DNA from: CBDUQN01 sp965369375
GTDB taxonomy: Bacteria; Krumholzibacteriota; Krumholzibacteriia; Krumholzibacteriales; Krumholzibacteriaceae
DNA length: 64,000 nucleotides
Direction of reading: 5' to 3'
Assembly: GCA_965369375.1 (NCBI GenBank)
Contig: CBDUQN010000003.1
Coordinates: forward strand, 22,600 to 86,599
Under the pieces are notes generated by a model that was not told the origin of the DNA, searched no databases, and saw only the letters and a program-made list of their open reading frames with translations. The position numbers were made by a program, and so were the translations under genes. This document shows, one piece after another, positions 35,020 through 43,962 of this stretch (position 1 is the stretch's first letter; each line of letters opens with the position of its first letter).

Positions 35020-37220
35020 TGACGCTCCGTTCGAATATCGTAGATCGATCGATAGGCCGCCATGGAATCGAGCACGCGCCGCACATAGTTTCTCGTTTCT
35101 CTAATCCCGATCATTTCCAATGCCGCCATTGGGTTTCTCTCGGGGGTGAACAGTGTGCGCCATTTTTGCATTTTCGATCGGCCCGCATTGTACGCTGCGA
35201 GCGCCGCCACCAGATTATCACCGCTGCGGTCGAGATGAAAGCGGAGATACCAGCTTCCGGCGCCGATGTTGAATTCCGGCGTGCGGAAGTCGACATCGGA
35301 AATATTCTGCATCCCGAGTTTTTCACCGATCCATGCGCCTGTGGACGGCATCAGCTGCATCAGTCCTATGGCGCCCGCTCTCGAAACAGCTCTTGAATCG
35401 AATCTGCTTTCCTCCCGTATCACGGCGAGTATCAAGTCCACGGGGAGCCTGCGCTCAGCGGCGTTCTCAGAGATGGTGTTGGAGAAGGTGACGGGGTAGT
35501 AGAGTTTCCGCGAGAGCCTGCTGCGCGCGGAGAAAAACGCAGGTGAATTGAGAATTGAAAGGGCCACGTCGGCCATACCTGCGGCGCGGGCATCGCGATA
35601 CAGAAGTGACATGAGTTCCCTGTTTCGGCCGAATAGTATCTTCAGGACATCGGCGCAATCAGCCGCTTCAGCGAGAGCTCCGATACGCATTAAATAGTTG
35701 AAAGCGCCGTATGCGGGATGATCGAGCGGCAGACCGTTGCATGATATTCCAGATACGGCCGAATCGTATGACACGCGCTCGTAGCTCTCCATTGCGAGAA
35801 GAAGCGGCCATTGATCGCCGTGCGCTCCGTTCGCGGAAAGGGACACGGCGGATTTTTCTCCCTCCCGTAGAACACGGGCATAGAAGGATTCCGGGTATCG
35901 GTCGATTAAGCGCTTTGACCAGGTGTCTCTATCGTTTTCATCCGGACTGGTTAGCTGAAGCCAGTAGAGTGTCGACGCTTCGATCAATCCTCCCGTGTCG
36001 GGGAGGAGCTGCTCGAGAATCATGTGAGATTCGGCGGTTTTTCCCATGGTATGCAGCAGGACGGCTTCGCTGAGCGCCGCCTCCCTGTGGATCGAGCTCG
36101 AGCACCCCCTCTGGCGCAATACCTCCCAGATCGCCAGTGCCCGGTCCCACTTATTTCGCGCGACCTCCAGTCTGGCCGCGATATCCAGGGATCGGGCGCT
36201 GCGCGAATCGCCGGGATAGTACATGCCGAAAGTTCGGTAACTCTGGGCGGCATCCTCGTATCGTTTCATGGCATGTTCGAGTGCGGCCTTTTCGAGCAGC
36301 GCAGCCTTTTTCAGCGCTACCGGGGCGTCCGAGTTGAATATGCTCCGATAGATCCTGATCGCCTTCCGCTTCTCCCCTGTAGAAGCGAGGTGCCGGCCCT
36401 TCACGAGACGGACGGAGTAATCGTTCCCGCAGTGCTCGAGGAGATGTTTCATCATGATATTCGCGGCTTCCCTGTTACGGATTTTCAGGGCAAAGCGCGT
36501 TAATGTAACGAGCTCCTCCATGTCGAATTCGTGCAGCCGGCCTTTCACTTTGCGCATCATTTCGGTGAGAAGAAGGCCGGTCGATGTGTCTATCTCCGCT
36601 TCGGCGCACTCGAGAAAGAGGTTTCTCGCCTGTTCATCGAGACCCTTGTCGTGGTAGGCCATCGCGAGAATGAGGAATGCGCGGGATGTTGTTATTTCTG
36701 AAAAATCGAAATCGCCTGGAAGCGGCGGGTCATGCAGCGGTGATCGAGCGAACGCTTCCGCATAGAGGTTTTTCGCATCTATGAGAACCGGATGCTCTTC
36801 GAGCAAGGGTGTATCCGAGATCAACGCGAAGAATCGTTCGCACTCGGATACAGCCTCCGCGTGATCCCCGAGCTCGAACTGTGATACGGCGCGATAATAG
36901 AGCCGATACCCTTCCAGGTATGCGTTGTCGTTCGGTTCACCGGTCAGGTCGAGAGATTCGGCGTATCTGCCGGCCTTGTACGCCACGACGCCGCGTTCGA
37001 AAAGATCGGCGGCGAAGCCGAGCTGATCGAATGCTTCGGGTTCATCACCCGCCATCATGAGATACGTGGCGCGCTCTCGTGCAACGCCGGTGGCGGAGAC
37101 GGCGCGCTGATACTCGGCCCTCCAGACGAATTCGGCGGGGGTGGCGGATTCGGTCTTTTCCAGATCACCGGGAAGGCCGGCAAGCATGGAAACCAACAAG
37201 AGAAAGGTAATTCTCAGCAC
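35016..37220 (-). CDS. Soluble-type lytic transglycosylase (Slt70-like)
   Basis: Cleaves peptidoglycan glycan strands to 1,6-anhydromuropeptides. It has 734 residues with a signal peptide (ITFLLLVSMLAGLPGD). A long alpha-superhelical U-domain with TPR-like pairs fills ~40-560. The C-terminal SLT domain (~585-715) has ILAVIREESRFDSRAVSRAG with the catalytic Glu, GLMQLMPSTGAW, and NIGAGSWYL..AALAAYNAG. It lies first in the row slt-NHL-TPR-DnaJ/TPR-propeller. Gene symbol withheld because the family has many paralogues. Confidence 0.9.
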   Translation of the reverse strand: MLRITFLLLVSMLAGLPGDLEKTESATPAEFVWRAEYQRAVSATGVARERATYLMMAGDEPEAFDQLGFAADLFERGVVAYKAGRYAESLDLTGEPNDNAYLEGYRLYYRAVSQFELGDHAEAVSECERFFALISDTPLLEEHPVLIDAKNLYAEAFARSPLHDPPLPGDFDFSEITTSRAFLILAMAYHDKGLDEQARNLFLECAEAEIDTSTGLLLTEMMRKVKGRLHEFDMEELVTLTRFALKIRNREAANIMMKHLLEHCGNDYSVRLVKGRHLASTGEKRKAIRIYRSIFNSDAPVALKKAALLEKAALEHAMKRYEDAAQSYRTFGMYYPGDSRSARSLDIAARLEVARNKWDRALAIWEVLRQRGCSSSIHREAALSEAVLLHTMGKTAESHMILEQLLPDTGGLIEASTLYWLQLTSPDENDRDTWSKRLIDRYPESFYARVLREGEKSAVSLSANGAHGDQWPLLLAMESYERVSYDSAVSGISCNGLPLDHPAYGAFNYLMRIGALAEAADCADVLKILFGRNRELMSLLYRDARAAGMADVALSILNSPAFFSARSRLSRKLYYPVTFSNTISENAAERRLPVDLILAVIREESRFDSRAVSRAGAIGLMQLMPSTGAWIGEKLGMQNISDVDFRTPEFNIGAGSWYLRFHLDRSGDNLVAALAAYNAGRSKMQKWRTLFTPERNPMAALEMIGIRETRNYVRRVLDSMAAYRSIYDIRTERQ

Positions 37221-37314
37221 GGTGAACCATCCGATCCTTTATTATATAATGTTGTCGTTTGTATAGGAAGGCAAGTTGAGTGCCAGGATGATCAACGTTA
37301 TGGATCGGGGCGTG

Positions 37315-38868
37315 TTACTCCCACTCTATAGTGCCCGGCGGCTTCGAGCTGATATCGTAGACAACCCTGTTCACGCCATCCACCCTGTTGATGATCTCAT
37401 TGGCGACATCCTGAAGAAATTCATACGGCAGCTTGGCCCAATCGGCGGTCATGCCGTCCATGCTCGTTACCGCCCGCAAAACGACCGCGTTCTGGTATGT
37501 TCTCTCATCCCCCATCACGCCGACACTCTTTACGGGAAGCAGCACCGCGAAGGCCTGCCAGACGTCATCGTAGAGGCCGGAGCGGTGCAGCGCATCGATA
37601 TAAATCCTGTCGACGCTGCGCAGCACATCGAGCGAATGCCTGTTGATTTCGCCCGGAATCCTGACCGATAAACCGGGACCGGGGAAGGGGTGCCGTCTGA
37701 TCTGCCGCTCGGGCAGTCCTAGAATGCCTCCCACCTCCCTGACCTCGTCCTTGAACAGCAGCGAGAGGGGTTCGATCAGCTCGAAATCGAGATCGTCGGG
37801 CAAGCCGCCGACGTTATGGTGTGATTTTATAGTTGCTGAGGGACCGACGGTCGAACGGCTCTCGATGACATCGGGGTAGAGAGTTCCCTGGGCGAGGAAT
37901 TTGAACGGACCGTGTTTTCTGCTCTGCTCCTCGAATATATCGATGAAGCACTTGCCGATGATTTTCCTCTTTTCCTCTCCATAGGTGACTCCCTCGAGCC
38001 TGCGCAGGAATTCGGTTGAAGCGTCGACGAAAACAAGCTCCGTCATCAGGTATTCCGAGAGGAGGCCGCGAACCTCGCCGACTTCCCCTTCCCTGAGGAG
38101 TCCGTTATCCACAAAGACGGGACAGAGCTGCTTGCCTATTGCGCGGTCGACGAGGCAGGCCATGACGGACGAGTCGACGCCGCCGCTCACCGCGCAGAGC
38201 ACCCTCGATGAGCCGACCGTGGCACGTATCTTCTGTATTTCATGGTCGACAAACGACTTCGGGTTCCAGGTCGGCTCGCATTTGCAGATGCGGAAAAGGA
38301 AATTTCTGATGATTTCCGTCCCATGTTCGGTATGGTACACTTCTGGGTGGAACTGAAGTCCATAAACCTTTCCGCCCTCGTCGGCTATCGCCGCGAACGG
38401 GCTCCCCTCCGTCGTTGCGACCGCCCTGAAACCGGCGGGCATCTCGTCGACCTTGTCCCCGTGACTCATCCAGACGCGCTGCTTCTTCGGTGTCCCCGCG
38501 AAGAGATCGCACTCGGTGTCAGCCTCGATGATCGTGTGACCGTATTCGCGGTGGTCCGACCGGCCGACCGCGCCGCCCTGTATCTGTGAGACGAGCTGCA
38601 TCCCGTAACAGATTCCGAGAATCGGCACACCGAGCTCGAGGATGTCCCTTTCGACGCCGGGGGCCCCTTCGGCGGTGACGCTCGCCGGCCCGCCCGAAAG
38701 GATGATGCCGACGGGTTTTTCGGCTTTCACTTCCTCGAGCGATGCTCGATTCGGCAAAATGACCGAAAAGACATTCTCGGCCCTTACCCTCCGGGCGATG
38801 AGCTGCGTGTACTGCGAGCCGAAATCGATTATGACGATCGATTCGCCTTCCCAGTCCCTCTCGTCCAT
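37315..38868 (-). CDS. guaA: GMP synthase (glutamine-hydrolysing)
   Basis: Converts XMP to GMP. It has 517 residues: class I amidotransferase domain with Cys87 in LGICYGMQ and the HPEVYHTEHG catalytic His/Glu, ATP pyrophosphatase P-loop SGGVDSSVM (near 228), and the C-terminal dimerisation domain ending KPPGTIEWE. Start codon 9 nt after the purH stop, making it last in the purN-purC-purH-guaA operon. Confidence 0.97.
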   Translation of the reverse strand: MDERDWEGESIVIIDFGSQYTQLIARRVRAENVFSVILPNRASLEEVKAEKPVGIILSGGPASVTAEGAPGVERDILELGVPILGICYGMQLVSQIQGGAVGRSDHREYGHTIIEADTECDLFAGTPKKQRVWMSHGDKVDEMPAGFRAVATTEGSPFAAIADEGGKVYGLQFHPEVYHTEHGTEIIRNFLFRICKCEPTWNPKSFVDHEIQKIRATVGSSRVLCAVSGGVDSSVMACLVDRAIGKQLCPVFVDNGLLREGEVGEVRGLLSEYLMTELVFVDASTEFLRRLEGVTYGEEKRKIIGKCFIDIFEEQSRKHGPFKFLAQGTLYPDVIESRSTVGPSATIKSHHNVGGLPDDLDFELIEPLSLLFKDEVREVGGILGLPERQIRRHPFPGPGLSVRIPGEINRHSLDVLRSVDRIYIDALHRSGLYDDVWQAFAVLLPVKSVGVMGDERTYQNAVVLRAVTSMDGMTADWAKLPYEFLQDVANEIINRVDGVNRVVYDISSKPPGTIEWE

Positions 38869-38877
38869 CGCGCGCTC

Positions 38878-40443
38878 CTAGTGTCTGAAATGTCTCCTGC
38901 CGGTGAGCACCATCGCCAGTTTGAGCTCATCGGCGGCCTTGATAATCTCTTCGTCACGCATCGAACCGCCGGGCTGGATTATCGATTTGATACCGGCGTC
39001 GGCGAGAACCTCCACGCCGTCGGGAAACGGAAAGAAGGCATCGGAAGCCGCCGACGCGCCTGTTATTTCGAGCCCTTCCCTGCGCGCCTTGTCCACCGCT
39101 ATGCGGCACGAGTCGACCCTGCTCATCTGTCCCGCCCCGACACCGATCGTGCCGTGCCGATCGCAGATCACGATCGCGTTCGAACGGATGTGTTTGGCTA
39201 CTTTCCATGCAAGTTTCATCGCCGCCAGCTCGCGCTCTCCGGGCTCGATCGCCGTCACGACCTCGGGTTTCTCGAGCTCCGGGAAACCCTCGTCCCGTTC
39301 CTGGATGAGGAGGAGATCTCCCACCTCACGCGCGGTCCAGCCGGCGTGGTCTCTGTCCCACTCGGCGCCGGGGACAATGATGAGCCTCAGATTCTTCTTC
39401 TTCCTCAGAATGGAACGGGCGCCATCGGAAAATCCCCGGGCGATGATGACTTCAAGAAATCCCTCCCGGCATGCTTCCGCCGCAGCTTCGTCGACGATAC
39501 TGTTGAAGGAAACAACGCTCCCGAATGCCGAAACGGGATCGGTCTTGCGCGCCCTGACGAAACTCCCGGCAGCGTTACCGCACGCTGCGGCTCCGCACGG
39601 ATTCATGTGCTTTATGATAGCGCACGCATTGTCTCCAAGATCCCGCGCGAGAAGAAATGAAGCGTACATGTCTTGAATGTTGTTGTAGGAAAGTTCCTTT
39701 CCCTGAAGCTGCTCGAAAGCCGCGAACGAGCCGACTGACGGCTCTCCGGCATAGAGCGCTCCCTTGAGGTGGGGATTTTCTCCATAGCGCAGGGTGTGCA
39801 CCTTCCTGTATACCTTGATCGTTTCATCGGGGAGTTCACGAGCGACGCCCGTGAGGCGCTCGAAGTAGCTGGATATGGCGGCGTCGTACAATGCGGTATG
39901 GTGAAACGCTTTGGATGCGAGTTTCTTCCTGGTATCGAGGGATATCACGCCCTCGCCGGAATCGAGCTCGTCGATCAAGTCTGCGTAATCACCCGGATCT
40001 ACGCATACGACGACGGAGTGATGGTTCTTCGCCGCCGCACGAATGAGAGTCGGGCCTCCGATATCGATCTGTTCTACGACGTCTCGCTCGTCGAGCTCCG
40101 GATTTTCCGCCGCTTCCCTGAAGCGGTAGAGGTTGACCGCTACGAGATCGATCATCGGGATATCGAGTTTCTCCGCCGCTTCGAGATGCTCCTTGTTGCC
40201 GCGGTCCGCGAGTATCCCGCCGCTCACCTTGGGGTGAAGGGTCTTTACCCGGCCGTCCATGATCTCGGGAAATCCGGTCAGCGCGCTGATTTCAATAACG
40301 CCGACGTTCGCTTTCCGTATCGCGGCGGCGGTGCCGCCGGATGCTATGATTTCGATTCCCCGCTTGCCAAGAGCCTTGGCGAAAGATTCGAGACCTTGCT
40401 TATCGGTGACTGAAATGAGAGCCCTTTTGACTTCTATCTTCAT
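38878..40443 (-). CDS. purH: Bifunctional AICAR formyltransferase / IMP cyclohydrolase
   Basis: Catalyses the last two steps to IMP. It has 521 residues. The N-terminal IMP cyclohydrolase begins RALISVTDKQGLE and has IASGGTAAAI and GRVKTLHPKVSGGIL; the C-terminal formyltransferase carries LRYGENPHL, the catalytic KHMNPCGAA (Lys-His) and SDAFFPFPDG. The 4-nt overlap with purC supports coupled translation. Confidence 0.97.
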   Translation of the reverse strand: MKIEVKRALISVTDKQGLESFAKALGKRGIEIIASGGTAAAIRKANVGVIEISALTGFPEIMDGRVKTLHPKVSGGILADRGNKEHLEAAEKLDIPMIDLVAVNLYRFREAAENPELDERDVVEQIDIGGPTLIRAAAKNHHSVVVCVDPGDYADLIDELDSGEGVISLDTRKKLASKAFHHTALYDAAISSYFERLTGVARELPDETIKVYRKVHTLRYGENPHLKGALYAGEPSVGSFAAFEQLQGKELSYNNIQDMYASFLLARDLGDNACAIIKHMNPCGAAACGNAAGSFVRARKTDPVSAFGSVVSFNSIVDEAAAEACREGFLEVIIARGFSDGARSILRKKKNLRLIIVPGAEWDRDHAGWTAREVGDLLLIQERDEGFPELEKPEVVTAIEPGERELAAMKLAWKVAKHIRSNAIVICDRHGTIGVGAGQMSRVDSCRIAVDKARREGLEITGASAASDAFFPFPDGVEVLADAGIKSIIQPGGSMRDEEIIKAADELKLAMVLTGRRHFRH

Positions 40444-41351
40444 GCCAGATACCTTTCGATGTTCAATTCGGGGAAGAGACGCTCCAGACCGAGATGGTAA
40501 CGCTCCATCGTTTTATTCACAATTTCCACCGGCAGCTCCGGCGCCGGCGGATTGTGATCCCAATTAATTTCATCAAGGTAGTCGCGAACGAATTGCTTGT
40601 CGAGGCTCTTCTGCGGCCGGCCGGGTTCGTATTCCTCCTGCAGCCAGAAACGGGACGAGTCGGGCGTGAAGATCTCGTCGATGAGCACTAATGAATCGTC
40701 TATGAAGCCGAACTCGAATTTGGTGTCCGCTATGATGATACCCTTTGAAGCCGCGAACTCGCTCGCGCGGGTATATATGTCAATGCTGATGTTCTGGAGC
40801 GCTTCGATCGTATCTTCGCCGACGATCGATGCCGCCTCCTCGAATGTAATGTTCTCATCGTGACCCGACTCGGCTTTCGTGGAAGGGGTGAATATCGGAT
40901 CCGGAAGCTTTTCCGAAAGCTTCAGATCCGCCGGCAGCGCTATTCCGCAAACGGAGCCGCTCTTCCGGTACTCCTTCCAGCAGGATCCGGTGATATATCC
41001 TCTGACGATGCACTCGAGATCGATCCTGCCGGCCTTTTTGACGAGCATCGAGCGTCCCCCGAGCTCTTCGGGATGGCGATTGAACGGTTCCGGAAATTCC
41101 TCCACATCGGTGCCGACCAGATGGTTTCCTATATCGGCGAACAGGTTGAACCAGGCCGCCGACATCATCGTCAGGATGACGCCTTTTCCCGGAATCGGTG
41201 TCGGCAGTATCGAGTCGTATGCGGAAATCCTGTCCGTTGCGACGATGAGGAGGCGATCACCAAGATCGTATATGTCCCTCACCTTTCCCCGGTATGACGG
41301 TTCAGCGCCGGGGATCCCGCTGCTCTGTTTATTCGATGTTGCTTCATTCAT
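40440..41351 (-). CDS. purC: Phosphoribosylaminoimidazole-succinocarboxamide synthase
   Basis: SAICAR synthetase, step seven or eight of purine synthesis (CAIR + Asp + ATP). It has 303 residues, the longer form seen in many FCB bacteria and fungi. GKVRDIYDLGDRLLIVATDRISAYD, GSCWKEYRKSG, ADTKFEFGF and DEIFTPDSSRFW are conserved. It overlaps purN by 8 nt and purH by 4 nt. Confidence 0.96.
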   Translation of the reverse strand: MNEATSNKQSSGIPGAEPSYRGKVRDIYDLGDRLLIVATDRISAYDSILPTPIPGKGVILTMMSAAWFNLFADIGNHLVGTDVEEFPEPFNRHPEELGGRSMLVKKAGRIDLECIVRGYITGSCWKEYRKSGSVCGIALPADLKLSEKLPDPIFTPSTKAESGHDENITFEEAASIVGEDTIEALQNISIDIYTRASEFAASKGIIIADTKFEFGFIDDSLVLIDEIFTPDSSRFWLQEEYEPGRPQKSLDKQFVRDYLDEINWDHNPPAPELPVEIVNKTMERYHLGLERLFPELNIERYLA

Positions 41352-41973
41352 GGTTCTCTATGAAAAGCCTCCTTCCTTCCACACGCAGTTTCCCTTCGGC
41401 ATAGAGTCTGAGAGCCTCCGGATATGCAATGTGCTCTTGCTCGAGAATGCGTGCGCTCAAGGAATCCTCGTCATCTCCGGGATGCACGGGAACAACTCGC
41501 TGTATAATAATCGGGCCGGTGTCGATGCCGGCGTCGACTAAATGGACGGTGCAGCCCGAATAGCGGACGCCGTAATCGAGTGCCTGTTTCTGTCCGTGCA
41601 GGCCTTTAAAGCTCGGCAGCAGCGCCGGGTGAATATTCAGCATCTTTCCGGCGTACTCTTCGAGAATCCTGCCCTTGACGATCCTCATGAAACCAGCAAG
41701 GCAAACGAGCGCGATATCTCTCTCCTTGCAGAGCCTTGTCATTACCACGCTCGATTCAGGATTCATCGAACCTTTCTTCGGTCCGCAGTCGACGACCGCC
41801 GTCTCGATTCCCATGCGGTGAGCTATAACGAGGGCGCCCGCTTCCTCGTTGTCGACGATAAGCAGTGCGATCCGTGCCGGATAATCCTCCTCGAGACACG
41901 CCGTGGCAAGCGATTCAAAATTCGATCCCCGCCCTGATGCGAGCACCGCAACATTAACAGAATGAGGTTTCAT
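41344..41973 (-). CDS. purN: Phosphoribosylglycinamide formyltransferase
   Basis: 10-formyl-THF-dependent GAR transformylase. It has 209 residues: VAVLASGRGSNF, MRIVKGRILEEYAGKMLNIHPALLPSFKG (catalytic Asn-His), and HLVDAGIDTGPII (catalytic Asp). First gene of the purine operon. The leader of about 118 nt contains two small hairpins. Confidence 0.96.
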   Translation of the reverse strand: MKPHSVNVAVLASGRGSNFESLATACLEEDYPARIALLIVDNEEAGALVIAHRMGIETAVVDCGPKKGSMNPESSVVMTRLCKERDIALVCLAGFMRIVKGRILEEYAGKMLNIHPALLPSFKGLHGQKQALDYGVRYSGCTVHLVDAGIDTGPIIIQRVVPVHPGDDEDSLSARILEQEHIAYPEALRLYAEGKLRVEGRRLFIENHE

Positions 41974-42025
41974 GTTCCATCCTTTGCCTCGATTCGAGAG
42001 TCGCTTCTATTTCAAAGAGATCAGT

Positions 42026-42042
42026 CCGGCATGAAATGCCGG
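42026..42042 (-). promoter_or_regulatory. Hairpin in the purine-operon leader
   Basis: CCGGCAT-(3 nt)-ATGCCGG, a perfect 7-bp stem 55-70 nt upstream of the purN ATG. A second small stem, CTCGA-TCGAG type, lies nearer the start codon. There is no U-run and the leader does not match the purine or ZTP riboswitch cores that I know, so its role is open. Confidence 0.4.
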
Positions 42043-42096
42043 GATATTCAAACGGTCTGATATACGGATTTACATGTTTCAATCCAGCCATGAGGC

Positions 42097-42125
42097 ATAA
42101 TATCCCCATTTTCATTTCATGTCAA
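42097..42125 (-). promoter_or_regulatory. Promoter of the purN-purC-purH-guaA operon
   Basis: Minus strand: consensus -35 TTGACA (42120-42125), 17-nt spacer, -10 TATTAT (42097-42102, 5/6). It is placed immediately behind the comEC stop and about 120 nt before purN. Confidence 0.78.
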
Positions 42126-42127
42126 GC

Positions 42128-43897
42128 CTAGGGAGATTTTGAAACGATGCGCAGGCGGAGATCGGTTTCACGAGCCGTGACGGCGCGCCCTATCGGTGGT
42201 GGAAATACCGGTCCCTCTATCTCGATCACGAACGATTCCGAATCGATCACCTCGGTTTCGGATACCTCTTTAACGCAAATCCCGAGCTTCCGCGTACGGA
42301 TTTGCAGGGCGTTCGACGAGAGAAGAAGGTACGGGCTGCACACCATTTCCCGCACACGCACACGTTCGAGTATGTGGAGAATGCCAGGCTCACCTCCCCC
42401 CGTTCCCCTTTCGACAACGAGATACGCTATCGAACCGATCCCTCTGCTCCAGAGATCACGGACGATCATGCGCGCCCTTGATCTGCTGATTTTCTTTCCA
42501 AGTACAAGAATACGATCATCCGCCGGCAAGAGGGTGCACGCGTTACCGGGCCGGTATGATGTCTCCACGGCATCGGTGGCCGGCAATACCCTCTCGCACA
42601 ATGAACAACTCTGTTCGGCATTTCCGAGACCTAGAGAGAGGCAGATACAGGCGATTGTGGAGATGAGAAAGGCCCGCCGCCGCCGGCAATCGTGTTTCAG
42701 TGCAAATGCGGCGAGAGCGGCGGCGGCCGCAAAGGTCATCGGATCTACGGCACCGGCGAGGATCGCCGGATGCGGCCGGTGCGAAAAGAAGAGCGGAATC
42801 TCACACAGGATGCGTGACACAAAGTTGACCGGCACCGAAAGCGCGCACCGCACCGGCTCGTATTGAATGCACAGATATGGTATCCCGAGATAGAGAAGAC
42901 AGGTAACGGGCAGTATGAACATCAGGTTCATGAAGGGGGCGATCAGGGGGACACGCTTGAAGAGCGTCAGCATGAGTGGAAGCAAAAAGAATTGTATCGA
43001 GACGGTAACGATCAGAGAGAATAGAACAGCGCGCCACGGCCGGCCGAATACTCCTTTCGGGAGATGGGGATCGATACGTTTTATTATCGGCAGCGCAATG
43101 AGCGCAATGGCGCTGACCGCGGTGAATGAGAGTTGGAATCCGCTGTTGAGCATCAGGGACATGTCGAATAGCACGAGCACAAAGTTGCCGAGGACGAGGG
43201 AGCCGAGAAGATCCGTCTTCACGCCGGCGGCCCTGCTTATGATCACCGCGGCGGCGAGAGCGAGCGCTCGCTGCAAAGAGGGCGGGAAACCCGCTATGGC
43301 CGCGTACATCGCCAACACGGCCAGCAGTATGAACTCTCTTGCCGAGCGCGGGATGGGAATTACAGACATGCAGCGTGATACGGCAAGAGCGATTATTCCG
43401 AGATGGAGACCGCTCAGTGCGAGAAAATGAGCGATGCCGAGATAGGTGTATGCCTCTTTGATGCCACGGTCGAAATTCGATCGATCTGCAAGCAGGAGAG
43501 CACCGAGCATGTGTCTGCTTTGTTCCGTGAGAAACGGATCATCGAGTGAATCGAGGAGGTAGCTGCGCGACTTCTCTACGACGGAATGAGAAGGGCTGTT
43601 TCTTGCAGTTACCAGATCGTGGCGGCATCGTGCGAGGCCCGCGCTCATCCAGAGTGTGATTGCAACGGACACGAACAGGACGAAAAGCATGGCAGGCCGG
43701 TCTGCATTCCTTGTGTGCCGTTGAGCCCGGGCGCCTCGCGCGAGAGTGAAACTCCACTTGATGAGGTGTGCCGTCAGCAGCTGCAGGGCGACAATCGTGA
43801 GTACGACGTATCTCGAGCGGGGACCCGGCGGAAAAAAAGCGCCCGTAATCAAAAATGCGGTTACCCACATCAACATCATACACCTCCCATACCGCAA
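42128..43897 (-). CDS. comEC: ComEC/Rec2-type membrane channel protein, no clear metallo-hydrolase domain
   Basis: 589 residues, polytopic. The competence domain signature is YTYLGIAHFLALSGLHLGII, followed by many membrane helices to about residue 430. Homologues mediate transport of single-stranded DNA across the inner membrane during natural transformation. The usual C-terminal beta-lactamase-like domain with HxHxDH is not visible: the last ~150 residues contain LLPADDRILVLGKKISRSRA and no such motif, so the chain appears short or diverged there. No other com gene is in the window. Confidence 0.85.
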   Translation of the reverse strand: MRYGRCMMLMWVTAFLITGAFFPPGPRSRYVVLTIVALQLLTAHLIKWSFTLARGARAQRHTRNADRPAMLFVLFVSVAITLWMSAGLARCRHDLVTARNSPSHSVVEKSRSYLLDSLDDPFLTEQSRHMLGALLLADRSNFDRGIKEAYTYLGIAHFLALSGLHLGIIALAVSRCMSVIPIPRSAREFILLAVLAMYAAIAGFPPSLQRALALAAAVIISRAAGVKTDLLGSLVLGNFVLVLFDMSLMLNSGFQLSFTAVSAIALIALPIIKRIDPHLPKGVFGRPWRAVLFSLIVTVSIQFFLLPLMLTLFKRVPLIAPFMNLMFILPVTCLLYLGIPYLCIQYEPVRCALSVPVNFVSRILCEIPLFFSHRPHPAILAGAVDPMTFAAAAALAAFALKHDCRRRRAFLISTIACICLSLGLGNAEQSCSLCERVLPATDAVETSYRPGNACTLLPADDRILVLGKKISRSRARMIVRDLWSRGIGSIAYLVVERGTGGGEPGILHILERVRVREMVCSPYLLLSSNALQIRTRKLGICVKEVSETEVIDSESFVIEIEGPVFPPPIGRAVTARETDLRLRIVSKSP

Positions 43898-43962
43898 TGA
43901 CTTGTGATCCGGATGTGAATCGGCCCATGATTCGGGTCATTGCCGGATTCACGCCCCGAACG

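Noticed and set aside
42026..42120. Purine or ZTP riboswitch in the pur leader
   Set aside because: The leader lacks the conserved cores of both classes; only small hairpins remain.
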